This document shows positions 1 through 7,762 of a DNA stretch of 31,842 nucleotides, one piece after another. Position 1 is the stretch's first letter, and each line of letters opens with the position of its first letter. Under the pieces are notes generated by a model that did no database searches, was not told where the DNA came from, and worked only from the letters and a program-made list of their open reading frames with translations. The DNA comes from JAZKIX01 sp040384645. GTDB lineage: Bacteria; Pseudomonadota; Gammaproteobacteria; Burkholderiales; Burkholderiaceae_D. A program made the translations under genes and the position numbers. The stretch covers positions 1-31,842 of the forward strand of contig JAZKIX010000206.1 in assembly GCA_040384645.1 (NCBI GenBank). Reading direction: 5' to 3'.

Positions 1-1196
1 TCCAAATCCGCACCCAGGACATGCACCGCGTGGCCGAATCGGGCGTGGCGGCACATTGGTTGTACAAAAATGGCGAATCGAGTCTGACCGACTTGCAACA
101 TCGCACTCATGCCTGGCTGCAATCCTTGTTGGATATTCAAAAACAGACCGGCGATTCGGCGGAGTTTTTGGAGCATGTCAAGGTCGATTTGTTTCCCGAT
201 TCGGTCTATGTATTTACGCCCAAATCCAAGATCATCGCCTTGCCGCGGGGCGCCACTGCACTCGATTTCGCCTATACCATTCATACCGACGTCGGCGATC
301 AAACCATTGCAACCAAGATCAATCACGAACCGGCGCCGTTACGCACCGAATTGCGCAATGGCGACATCGTGGAAATCATTACCTCGCCCTCTTCCCGTCC
401 TAGCCCAAACTGGCTCACTTTTGTCCGTACCGGCAAGGCCCGCTCGGCGATTCGCCACCATTTGCGCACCATCAATCTGGGCGAGTCGACCGAATTGGGA
501 CAACGTCTGTTGGGGCAGGCGCTGACTGCACTCAATTTAAATCCGATCTTATTGCCCTCCTTGAGCGAACGCTTGCTCAACGAATCCAGTGCCAATTCGC
601 TGGAAGAAATTTACGCAGATATTGGTGTCGGCAAACGGATGGCAGCGCTGGTCGCACGGCATATCCTGGGCTTGGTCGAAGATGAGCAATCATCGATTCC
701 CTTGCTTAATCCTGATGATGAATCGCGTCCGACCAAGATTGAGCCGGTCGTGATCTACGGCAGCGAAGGCGTGGTAGTCCAGTTGGCACCTTGTTGCCTG
801 CCGATTCCGGGCGATGGCATTCTGGGGCAACTCAAACGCGATCAAGGTTTGGTGGTTCACACGGTGGAATGTGAACTGGCCAAACGCCAGCGCAACAAAG
901 AGCCGGAACGCTGGATCGATGTCGAATGGGGCGAAGAACTGAATCGCCGCTTCGATTGCCATATCAAGCTGCTGATCAATAATGAAAAAGGCGTATTAGC
1001 CCGCGTGGCAGCTGAAATCGGCGAATCCGATGCCAATATCACCTATGTCGGCATGGACGAGGACAAGGACCATGCCATCACCCAATTACGCTTTACTATC
1101 CAGATCGAAGACCGGATTCATCTGGCGCGCCTGATCCGCAATGTGCGGCGCATCCCTGGCGTCACCCGCGTTTTGCGTGAACGCGGACCAAACTAA
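1..1196 (+). CDS. spoT: Bifunctional (p)ppGpp synthetase/hydrolase SpoT, C-terminal part (5' end outside window)
   Basis: The open frame is already running at base 3, so the N-terminal hydrolase domain and most of the synthetase domain lie upstream of the window. The visible protein opens with the end of the synthetase domain (QIRTQDMHRVAESGVAAHW). A TGS domain follows (about bases 190-385, core VYVFTPKSKIIALPRGAT), then a helical region and a C-terminal ACT domain (about bases 955-1190). The NWLTFVRTGKARSAIRHHL stretch after the TGS domain resembles SpoT/Rel more than monofunctional RelA. The family makes and degrades the stringent-response alarmone (p)ppGpp in the cytoplasm, and the TGS and ACT domains sense starvation through ribosome, ACP or amino-acid signals. 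The gene converges with the DUF3422 gene and ends 37 bp from its stop. Whether the hydrolase active site is intact cannot be seen here. Confidence 0.93.
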   Translation, partial: QIRTQDMHRVAESGVAAHWLYKNGESSLTDLQHRTHAWLQSLLDIQKQTGDSAEFLEHVKVDLFPDSVYVFTPKSKIIALPRGATALDFAYTIHTDVGDQTIATKINHEPAPLRTELRNGDIVEIITSPSSRPSPNWLTFVRTGKARSAIRHHLRTINLGESTELGQRLLGQALTALNLNPILLPSLSERLLNESSANSLEEIYADIGVGKRMAALVARHILGLVEDEQSSIPLLNPDDESRPTKIEPVVIYGSEGVVVQLAPCCLPIPGDGILGQLKRDQGLVVHTVECELAKRQRNKEPERWIDVEWGEELNRRFDCHIKLLINNEKGVLARVAAEIGESDANITYVGMDEDKDHAITQLRFTIQIEDRIHLARLIRNVRRIPGVTRVLRERGPN

Positions 1197-1233
1197 GCCG
1201 ACGAACTTAAGCCCACTCTCGCAACATTGAATC

Positions 1234-2583
1234 TTAGGCGTGTGCGCGTTTGCTCATGCGTTTATGCAAGCGCCGCAAACCCATCCACACCGCAAATGCC
1301 ACCACCGGAATCAAGACGCCGGTCAATACATCGGGATTGATCGGGGCGCCGGCTGCTTTCATTGCTTTGCCAAGATAACTGAGCAAGCCGATTGAATAAT
1401 ATGAGATCGCGACCACCGACAGCCCTTCCACCGATTGTTGCAAGCGCAATTGGTGTGCGGCACGGGTGTTGAGCGATTCGAGAATTTTCCGGTTTTGTCG
1501 TTCTTGTACGATGCCGACCTTGGTCCGCAATAAATCGTTGGTATGCGCAATCCGGTCGCCCAGTGCATGTTGGCGCCGTGCGATGGAGGTGCACGTGCTC
1601 ATGGCAGGTGCCAGCCGACGATCCATGAACTCCGCAATGGTTGGCGCGCCATCGATCCGGCTTTCGCGCAGGTCGTCGATGCGCGTCTGCACCAATTTAA
1701 AGTAGGCGGTTGATGCTGAAAAACGATAGCTGTTTTCCAATGACAGTTTTTCCATACGCGCTGCGAGATCGATGATTTTGTGCAGTAAAGCTTGCTCGTC
1801 GTCAGCGACCAAGGTGCCGCCTTCGGTCGCGTCGTTGGCAGTCATGGCCACTGTCAACTTGGCCAGTTCGCCTTCAATCCCATTCAAAATCGGCGTTGCG
1901 CGTTGTGCATGTGGCAAGCCCATCAAAGCCATCATGCGATAGGTTTCGATTTCCAGCACACGTTGCACCAGACGTCCGGCTTGCTGATACGACAGGCAGA
2001 CATCGAGCACCACAAAGCGGCAAAATCCATCCGACTGGATGGCAAAATCGGTCCAGATTTCCGCCGCTTGCAAGGCGTTAGTGCCGACCAATACATTGCC
2101 ATCGAATATCCCGCGCAAGGTGGGTAAAGGGATTGCACCGAATGAAGTCGCCGTATTCAACACTAAATGCGCCGCCACCATGGTGGTGCCTTGCAGGCTA
2201 GTCAGCCACGATTCCGGCACATGACGCAAGGGAACGTGCTGAAACGCTTCCTCCAGCGGCCAATCCTGCGGCTGGCTTTCAGCAAATGTATAGGTGGCAA
2301 ATTCAGTATGGCATTCCCACTGCAAGCGAAACCGTCCGAAATCGTGGAAAAAATATTTAGCCTCGGCACTCGGGCCAGCCACACCGAAATGTAGACATAA
2401 CGCAAGCAAGGTCTGGTGCTGTAGCGCCGAATTGTCAACATGCTGGTCGGCATCGGCATGGGCAAATACCGCCAGATGGGTCAGTGTCTCGGGCGCGGTC
2501 AGGCGCAGCGAAGGTCGTGAATGCACTTCCGCCGCCAAAGGCACGCGTAATGGGTGATTTAAACTGGAATGGACGATCGACAT
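1234..2583 (-). CDS. DUF3422 family membrane protein
   Basis: This 449-residue protein matches what I know of the DUF3422 family, which is common in alpha- and betaproteobacteria and has no established function. Recognisable parts are an N-terminal LAAEVHSRPSLRLTAPE motif and FHDFGRFRLQWECHTEFATY near residue 80. A charged helical middle follows (about residues 240-380). Two hydrophobic segments lie near the C-terminus (around VVAISYYSIGLLSYLG and VLIPVVAFAVWMGL), followed by a basic tail, so it probably anchors in the inner membrane with most of the protein soluble. The start is the first ATG after a 171-bp gap from greB. That gap carries a dyad shared with the TPR glycosyltransferase promoters, described separately. 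No enzymatic motif is visible and I assign no function. Confidence 0.85.
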   Translation of the reverse strand: MSIVHSSLNHPLRVPLAAEVHSRPSLRLTAPETLTHLAVFAHADADQHVDNSALQHQTLLALCLHFGVAGPSAEAKYFFHDFGRFRLQWECHTEFATYTFAESQPQDWPLEEAFQHVPLRHVPESWLTSLQGTTMVAAHLVLNTATSFGAIPLPTLRGIFDGNVLVGTNALQAAEIWTDFAIQSDGFCRFVVLDVCLSYQQAGRLVQRVLEIETYRMMALMGLPHAQRATPILNGIEGELAKLTVAMTANDATEGGTLVADDEQALLHKIIDLAARMEKLSLENSYRFSASTAYFKLVQTRIDDLRESRIDGAPTIAEFMDRRLAPAMSTCTSIARRQHALGDRIAHTNDLLRTKVGIVQERQNRKILESLNTRAAHQLRLQQSVEGLSVVAISYYSIGLLSYLGKAMKAAGAPINPDVLTGVLIPVVAFAVWMGLRRLHKRMSKRAHA

Positions 2584-2661
2584 AAGCGTATTGGCTACAT
2601 TATTGAATACAAATTGAAAATCAGATTGTGTGCAGAATGATGCTCAAACCAGCACTTTGAA

Positions 2662-2743
2662 GGGGAAATATACACCCCATAGTATTTATTTTAAGCCAAT
2701 AAATCCGTGCGGGTACGGCATTGTTTTGCCATATACCCCTACA
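2662..2743 (-). promoter_or_regulatory. Putative regulatory elements upstream of the DUF3422 gene
   Basis: Read on the minus strand, bases 2687-2666 form the dyad AAATAC-N8-GTATATTT, whose 3' edge lies 82 bp before the DUF3422 start codon. The same dyad with the same 8-bp spacer and orientation lies upstream of both TPR glycosyltransferase genes. Forty base pairs further upstream (2728-2742) is the block GCCATATACCCCTAC on the plus strand. It nearly matches blocks at 7699-7713 and, on the complementary strand, 29184-29200. The binding protein is unknown and no convincing -35/-10 pair was identified. Confidence 0.4.
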
Positions 2744-2754
2744 AAAATAGTGAT

Positions 2755-3306
2755 TCAAGGGGCGGGATAACGCACTTCAAGCACAAGCAATTCTTCTACG
2801 CCGCCGGGTGTTTTCAAGCTGACTGAATCGCCTTCGCGGGTCTTGGTCAACGTCCGCGCCACTGGCGACACCCAGCTAATCAAGCCATGCAGAGGGTCAA
2901 TTTCATCCACCCCGACAATGGTCACGGTATGTTGCTCACCAGCCATGTTTTGATAGGTGACGGTAGCGCCGAAAAAAATCTGGTCATTCCCATAATGCAG
3001 GCTCGGGTCGAAAACTTCTGCCAGATCGAGCCGTTTAGTCAGGAAGCGTATGCGGCGGTCAATTTCGCGCAGCCGGCGTTTGCCGTAGATATAGTCGCCG
3101 TTTTCCGAGCGATCACCATTGGATGCAGCCCAATGCACGATTTGGACCACCTCCGGCCGATCGACGTCGATCAAACGCAATAACTCATCTCTCAGACGCT
3201 GATGCCCTTGCGGACGGATGTAATTTTTTACGCCAGCCGGAATCTCCGGCATTGGCACGTCGCCGTCTTCATCGTCGTCGGTTTCTTTGACAAAAGCTTT
3301 ATTCAT
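2755..3306 (-). CDS. greB: Transcription elongation factor GreB
   Basis: This 183-residue protein has the two-domain GreA/GreB layout. After an acidic N-terminal extension (residues 8-25, DDDEDGD) comes the coiled-coil finger with the characteristic WAASNGDRSENGDYIYGKRR segment and LREIDRRIRFLTKRL. The acidic residues near the finger tip (GDRSENGDY) are those that coordinate the catalytic Mg2+ in the RNA polymerase secondary channel. The C-terminal FKBP-like domain includes FFGATVTYQ, IVGVDEIDP and ISWVSPVARTL. WAAS.GDRSEN and LREIDRR distinguish GreB from GreA. The protein rescues backtracked polymerase by stimulating transcript cleavage. The acidic N-terminal extension is longer than in E. 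coli GreB. It lies upstream of the DUF3422 gene on the same strand, separated by 171 bp. Confidence 0.95.
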   Translation of the reverse strand: MNKAFVKETDDDEDGDVPMPEIPAGVKNYIRPQGHQRLRDELLRLIDVDRPEVVQIVHWAASNGDRSENGDYIYGKRRLREIDRRIRFLTKRLDLAEVFDPSLHYGNDQIFFGATVTYQNMAGEQHTVTIVGVDEIDPLHGLISWVSPVARTLTKTREGDSVSLKTPGGVEELLVLEVRYPAP

Positions 3307-3543
3307 GGTCGGTATTGTAACGGCGTCAAGCTGTGACGGTCATGGCTTGTGCTTTCTATCAGCGCCAATCTGGTGCAAGATTTGCCAAAAATCAATTTGT
3401 CTTGAAAGCAAGATACGACGCGCTTTGGGCGGCCAGATGCGCAAAAAACCACAGCGTCGGGCATGAAAGCGCCGTCTCCGGCACTTGTTTCTGGATCGCA
3501 CAAGATTTCTTGTATTCAATGCCATTTTCGCTACATAAAAGTG

Positions 3544-3551
3544 GTTATAAT
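3544..3551 (+). promoter_or_regulatory. Putative sigma-70 extended -10 for the two-component operon
   Basis: A perfect TATAAT occupies 3546-3551, with TGGT directly in front. It lies 20 bp before the kinase ATG, which would give a very short 5' leader. No good -35 hexamer is visible at 16-18 bp. The rest of the 265-bp gap between greB and the kinase gene shows no further element I can support. Confidence 0.4.
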
Positions 3552-3571
3552 TTTCTTCACCCTTTGCGACG

Positions 3572-5095
3572 ATGAGAGAGCCTTTTTTGAGCCAAGTTCA
3601 AGTCCAGGAACAAGCGATCAAGCACCCCTCCTGGCTGCCGATCATCATGCGTGGCTCGTTCAGTGAAATCTACGTTCTTGATTCCGTCACCTTGCGTTTT
3701 GTTCAAGTCAACGATGCAGCACAGTTAAATCTGCAATATAAAGACAGCGACCTGATCGGCATGAGTCCGCTGGATATTTCTGAAGACTTGACCGCGCCCG
3801 CGCTTGAAAACATCCTGCAACCCCTACGCGACAATCCCGATAGCGAAACCACGATTGAAGCAATTCACTTGCGACGTGACGGTACCAGTTACCCGATCGA
3901 ATTCCGTCTGTTTCTCAATAGCGCTGAGTCGCCGCCAGTTTTTATCGCTATCGGCAACGACATCAGCAGCCGGCGCGCCCAAGCCGAGGCGCTTGGCGTA
4001 AGCGAGTCGCGTTTCAGTGCCATGGTGTCGAATATGCCTGGCCTGGTCTACCAATTCCTGTTACGGCGCGATGGCAGCATCGGCTTCACTTACCTGAGCG
4101 ATGGCTGCCAGTCCCTGCTAGGTTTAGCGCCGGACCAACTCAGTGCTAATCCCTCCCTATTCCTGAATCTGATTTTGCCGGAAGACCGCAAGTCATATCT
4201 GGATTCGATGGCCACTTCGGCCAATGATATGAGCAGTTGGAATTGGGAAGGCCGGATCTGGATTGACGTCTGGAAAGATATCAAATGGATCAATTTACGT
4301 TCTACACCGCGCCGCAGCACCGACAATAACGTCAAATGGGAAGGCATCATGACCAATATTACGCAGAGCAAGTTGGCGGAGTTCGAGATCAAGGATTCGA
4401 GGGCGCATCTGGCTGAGTTGTCGGCCCATATCGAAAAGATCAAGGAACAGGAACGCACCCGCATTGCACGCGAAATACACGATGACTTGGGCGGCAACCT
4501 GACGGCGATCAAAATGTCGCTGGCCTTGCTGACGCGCCGCCTACCGCCGGACAACGCGGCCCTGCTCGACAAGGCGGAATATGTCGATCTGCTGGTCGAC
4601 CGCACGATCGAAGCGGCGCACCGGATTTCAGCCGATTTACGCCCTGGCGTGCTTGATTTTGGGATTGTGGCGGCGCTGGAATGGCAAAGTAAGGAATTTG
4701 AAAAGCAAGCTGGCATTCCCTGCATCTTTACTGCCAATGAAAAGGAAATCAATCTGCACCTGGATCAGGCAACCGCGATTTTTCGGATTTTCCAGGAAGC
4801 CCTGACCAATATCGCCAAACATGCCCACGCCAGCAGCGTTACGATCAGGCTATTGCGTAACAAGGCCACAGTCAATTTAAAGATTGCCGACAACGGCCGC
4901 GGCATCGCCGCCGCCGACCGTGAAAAATCGCAATCCTTTGGCATTCGCGGCATGATCGAGCGCGCCAAGGCATTGGGCGGCACGCTCTCGGTCGGCCCCG
5001 GCCGCAGCGGCGGCAATCTGGTCAGCATCACCATTCCGATCCACAGCCCGAACTACAGCCCCACCCACGGCCCCGCTGCCATTGCATCCACCTGA
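3572..5095 (+). CDS. PAS-PAS sensor histidine kinase, NarL/DegS type (HisKA_3)
   Basis: This 507-residue protein has no transmembrane segment, so it is probably cytoplasmic. A first PAS fold spans about residues 25-130 (VLDSVTLRFVQVNDAAQLNL, then the PAC-like FIAIGNDIS). A second PAS/PAC spans about 145-275. A HisKA_3 dimerisation helix follows with the phospho-acceptor His303 in REIHDDLGGNLTAIK. The HATPase domain shows the N-box around residue 409 (EALTNIAKHAHA), the G1 box DNGRGI at residue 440 and the G2 box SFGIRGMIERAKALGG. This architecture pairs with LuxR-type regulators, and one follows after 23 bp. The start is uncertain: the ATG has no clear ribosome site, while an in-frame TTG at 3587 has a purine-rich GAGAG upstream. 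The ligand and regulon cannot be read from sequence. Confidence 0.9.
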   Translation: MREPFLSQVQVQEQAIKHPSWLPIIMRGSFSEIYVLDSVTLRFVQVNDAAQLNLQYKDSDLIGMSPLDISEDLTAPALENILQPLRDNPDSETTIEAIHLRRDGTSYPIEFRLFLNSAESPPVFIAIGNDISSRRAQAEALGVSESRFSAMVSNMPGLVYQFLLRRDGSIGFTYLSDGCQSLLGLAPDQLSANPSLFLNLILPEDRKSYLDSMATSANDMSSWNWEGRIWIDVWKDIKWINLRSTPRRSTDNNVKWEGIMTNITQSKLAEFEIKDSRAHLAELSAHIEKIKEQERTRIAREIHDDLGGNLTAIKMSLALLTRRLPPDNAALLDKAEYVDLLVDRTIEAAHRISADLRPGVLDFGIVAALEWQSKEFEKQAGIPCIFTANEKEINLHLDQATAIFRIFQEALTNIAKHAHASSVTIRLLRNKATVNLKIADNGRGIAAADREKSQSFGIRGMIERAKALGGTLSVGPGRSGGNLVSITIPIHSPNYSPTHGPAAIAST

Positions 5096-5118
5096 TGTGT
5101 CTCTAATCCAAGCACCCT

Positions 5119-5766
5119 ATGACTGAAAAAAATCGCATCCGGATTCTGATTGCGGATGACCATGCCATCGTGCGCGAAGGGCTGAAACAAATTCTGGCTG
5201 ATACCAAAGATATCGTGGTTGCCGGTGAAGCCGAAAATGGCCTCGACGCCATCAAACTGGCACGCGATACCGATTGCAATGTACTCTTGCTCGACATTTC
5301 GATGCCTGACCGCAGCGGCATCGACGTCTTGAAACAAATTAAAAAAGAAGTGCCGCAACTGGCGGTGTTGATGTTGTCGATGCACCGCGAAGATCAATAC
5401 GCGATCCGCGCCTTAAAGGCCGGCGCCTCAGGCTATCTAAATAAACAAAGTGCGCCTAAAGAATTGGTGATTGCAATCCGCCAGGTGGCCGCCGGCATGA
5501 AATACATCAGCGCCGCGCTGGCGCAGGAATTGGCCAACCACATCAATGAAGACCATCTGGTGCCGGCGCACGAGACTTTGTCCGACCGCGAGTACCAAAC
5601 CCTAACCATGATTGCGTCCGGCAAAACTGTGACCGCCATCGCCAACGAGCTATCGCTATCGGTCAAAACCGTTAGCGAATATCGGGCGCGTTTGCTGCTG
5701 AAAATGAAGCTTAAAAACAGCGCGGAACTGACCCATTACGCGATAAAAAATCAGTTGGTTGAATAA
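5119..5766 (+). CDS. NarL/LuxR-family response regulator
   Basis: This 215-residue regulator has a receiver domain (residues about 7-125) with the acidic pair Asp13/Asp14, the phospho-acceptor Asp59 in LLLDISMPDRSG, the switch residue Ser87 and Lys109. A LuxR-type helix-turn-helix follows at about residues 148-210 (LSDREYQTLTMIASGKTVTAIANELSLSVKTVS is the conserved region). All phosphorelay residues are present. It follows the HisKA_3 kinase in the same direction and is presumably its partner. The neighbouring cyclase and flagellar/glycosylation genes are possible targets, but nothing in the sequence demonstrates that. Confidence 0.92.
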   Translation: MTEKNRIRILIADDHAIVREGLKQILADTKDIVVAGEAENGLDAIKLARDTDCNVLLLDISMPDRSGIDVLKQIKKEVPQLAVLMLSMHREDQYAIRALKAGASGYLNKQSAPKELVIAIRQVAAGMKYISAALAQELANHINEDHLVPAHETLSDREYQTLTMIASGKTVTAIANELSLSVKTVSEYRARLLLKMKLKNSAELTHYAIKNQLVE

Positions 5767-5839
5767 AAAGAGAAGGCAATTTGCATAATCGACACACCGT
5801 AATCAAAAGGCATCCCGCACAAACAAAATTGCAAACTGG

Positions 5840-5860
5840 AACGGCTTGTTGCCGTTTATT
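5840..5860 (+). terminator. Weak hairpin terminator after the response regulator gene
   Basis: AACGGC (5840-5845) pairs perfectly with GCCGTT (5851-5856) across a 5-nt loop, followed by TATT. The stem is short and the T tract interrupted, so termination may be partial. Confidence 0.4.
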
Positions 5861-5866
5861 AACTCA

Positions 5867-5893
5867 TTGACGGCGAAATCGGCGTTGTATGAT
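5867..5893 (+). promoter_or_regulatory. Possible sigma-70 promoter for the diguanylate cyclase gene
   Basis: TTGACG at 5867-5872 and TATGAT at 5888-5893 are separated by 15 bp, which is short of the optimum. They lie just after the hairpin that may end the two-component operon and about 94 bp before the cyclase start. The hexamers fit, the spacing is poor. Confidence 0.3.
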
Positions 5894-5986
5894 GATTCAA
5901 TCAACAGTTGTTTACGATTGGCATGAGCCGTTTTGGGTAAATTCGGCCGATACCAAAAACCTGAGTGTATGAAGTCGTGAGTCGCC

Positions 5987-7609
5987 ATGTCTAGCAAACC
6001 GCCCAAGCCAGCCACACCTAATCCGGCCGAGATTGCCCGGGAAGCTTTTCGTCTGCTGGCAACCCGCCGCGTGGCGCCGACACCAGACGCCTACCGCCTT
6101 ATCTACAATGAAATTGCCGGCATAGCTGAACCGGTTGCAGTCGCTACCGCGCCAGTGGTTGAATCGGGCAAAACCGCCAATGATGCCGGCGCGGCCAAAG
6201 TGCTGACCGTCTTTGCCACCACCTTGAGCACCTTGCCAGGCGAGATTTCTGACTTTGGCCGCCGCTTCAACCGCGCTGCTACCGCCTGCGATTGGGACAG
6301 TTACAGCAAAGCGCTGGTGCAGCTCACCGACAAACACATCAAAAAGCCAAGCGGTATCGAAACTGCCAGCATGGTCATGACAGTGGTTGGGCCGGTATCG
6401 GAAGGACAGCAAACCAAGCTCTTGCGCGAGCTATTGACCCGTACCCTCACCTTTGCGCTTGGTTCCTTGCTGCATGGCACGCCGCAATTGGCGGCCGATG
6501 CGGAAGCGCTGGGTGCCGCAGTCAAGAACGCACAGAATGAAGATTCGCTCAACGAGGTGGCTTCGCGCCTGAAACATCTGTGCTACCAGATCGAATTGAA
6601 GAGCGGCGATACCGCCGAGCAACAAGAATTATTGTTCCGCATCTTTAAGTTATTGCTAGAAAACGTCAACGAATTGCTTGACGAAGATAGCTGGCTGCGC
6701 GGCCAGATCGAGGTGGTGCAAGACCTTATTTCTGGCCCCATCGACCATCGGGCTTTGGAAGAAGCAACCCGTAGCCTGAAAGAAGTGATCTATAAGCAGG
6801 GCTTGTTGAAACATAGCCTGGTCGAGGCTAAGGTCACGGTCAAACACATGATGATGACCTTCATCGACCGGCTGGGTGCGATGGCGGCGACCACCGGCGA
6901 TTTCCACGAAAAAATCGATGGTTTTTCGCAAAAAATCAGCCGCGCCGGCAATATCAATGAACTCAATGTCGTGTTGGAAGACGTGCTGCGCGAAACCCGC
7001 GTAGTGCAAACCGAAGCATTACGTTCGCGCGACAAAATGGTGGCGGCGCAACAAGAAGTGCAAGACGCCGAAACCCGTATCCACGATCTGGAAACCAAGC
7101 TCAAGCAAATGAGCGATCTGGTGCGTGAAGACCAGTTGACCGGCAGTCTGAACCGGCGTGGCCTGGACGATATTTTCGAGCGCGAATCGGCACGCGCCGA
7201 CCGCCGCGGCACGCCGCTCTGCGTAGCCTTGCTCGATCTGGATGATTTTAAAAAGCTCAATGACTCACTCGGCCATCTGGCTGGCGATGGTGCACTCAAG
7301 CACTTGGTCAAGGTGGTCAAGGACACACTGCGCTCGATGGATGTGATTGCCCGTTTTGGCGGCGAGGAATTTGTCATCTTGTTCCCTGAAACCAGTATCG
7401 AAGCTGCTGCCCAAACCATGACGCGGCTACAGCGCGAATTGACCAAACATTTTTTCATGCATGAAAACGAAAAGGTATTGATCACTTTCAGCGCCGGTGT
7501 CGCGCAACGCAAGCCCAATGAAGGCCAGGAATCCTTGGTAAAGCGCGCCGATGATGCGATGTATCAAGCCAAGAAGTCCGGCAAGAACCGGGTGATTGTT
7601 GCCGAATAA
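5987..7609 (+). CDS. GGDEF diguanylate cyclase
   Basis: This 540-residue protein has no membrane segment. The N-terminal ~330 residues are mostly helical, beginning with a conserved-looking AREAFRLLATRRVAPTPDAY motif. A coiled-coil stretch (about residues 345-380) leads into the C-terminal GGDEF domain (about 380-540). The active-site motif is GGEEF at 458-462, a functional variant. RSMD at 449-452, five residues before it, is an intact RxxD inhibitory I-site, so product feedback by c-di-GMP is expected. The enzyme should convert two GTP to c-di-GMP. Two PilZ-type YcgR effectors lie about 20 kb downstream at the end of the flagellar block, so a motility role is plausible. The sensory input of the N-terminal region is not recognised. 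Confidence 0.93.
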   Translation: MSSKPPKPATPNPAEIAREAFRLLATRRVAPTPDAYRLIYNEIAGIAEPVAVATAPVVESGKTANDAGAAKVLTVFATTLSTLPGEISDFGRRFNRAATACDWDSYSKALVQLTDKHIKKPSGIETASMVMTVVGPVSEGQQTKLLRELLTRTLTFALGSLLHGTPQLAADAEALGAAVKNAQNEDSLNEVASRLKHLCYQIELKSGDTAEQQELLFRIFKLLLENVNELLDEDSWLRGQIEVVQDLISGPIDHRALEEATRSLKEVIYKQGLLKHSLVEAKVTVKHMMMTFIDRLGAMAATTGDFHEKIDGFSQKISRAGNINELNVVLEDVLRETRVVQTEALRSRDKMVAAQQEVQDAETRIHDLETKLKQMSDLVREDQLTGSLNRRGLDDIFERESARADRRGTPLCVALLDLDDFKKLNDSLGHLAGDGALKHLVKVVKDTLRSMDVIARFGGEEFVILFPETSIEAAAQTMTRLQRELTKHFFMHENEKVLITFSAGVAQRKPNEGQESLVKRADDAMYQAKKSGKNRVIVAE

Positions 7610-7636
7610 ATGGCTTGAAACGGCGTTTTGAGCAAT

Positions 7637-7720
7637 AAATATACTGGGCTGTGTATATTTTTTGTACCGCGGAATACGTGCGCAGTGATACGTATTTAGC
7701 CATATACCCCCTATATTTTA
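7637..7720 (+). promoter_or_regulatory. 84-bp conserved upstream cassette, copy 1 (TPR/OGT operon)
   Basis: This block lies between the cyclase stop and the GTG start of the TPR/OGT gene. It holds a perfect 8-bp-arm dyad, AAATATAC-N8-GTATATTT (7637-7660), then TTTGTACC, then ACGTGCG (7676-7682), then ATACCCCC (7704-7711) followed by TATATTTTA. The same elements in the same order, with identical 15- and 21-bp spacing, precede the second TPR glycosyltransferase gene. It presumably carries the promoter and operator of the glycosylation operon; the transcription start is not determinable by eye. Confidence 0.6.
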
Positions 7721-7762
7721 GTTTTTAAGCACGATCAATCTAGCTCACAGAGGAGTGCCAGC

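Noticed and set aside
4090..4752. Long minus-strand open frame inside the histidine kinase gene
   Set aside because: It lies entirely antisense to a well-supported kinase with complete motifs and has a low-complexity Ser/Arg-rich translation typical of shadow frames.
5940..5960. GGCCGATAC as a sigma-28 -10 upstream of the diguanylate cyclase
   Set aside because: No TAAA is present 15 bp upstream, so only half of a FliA promoter is there.
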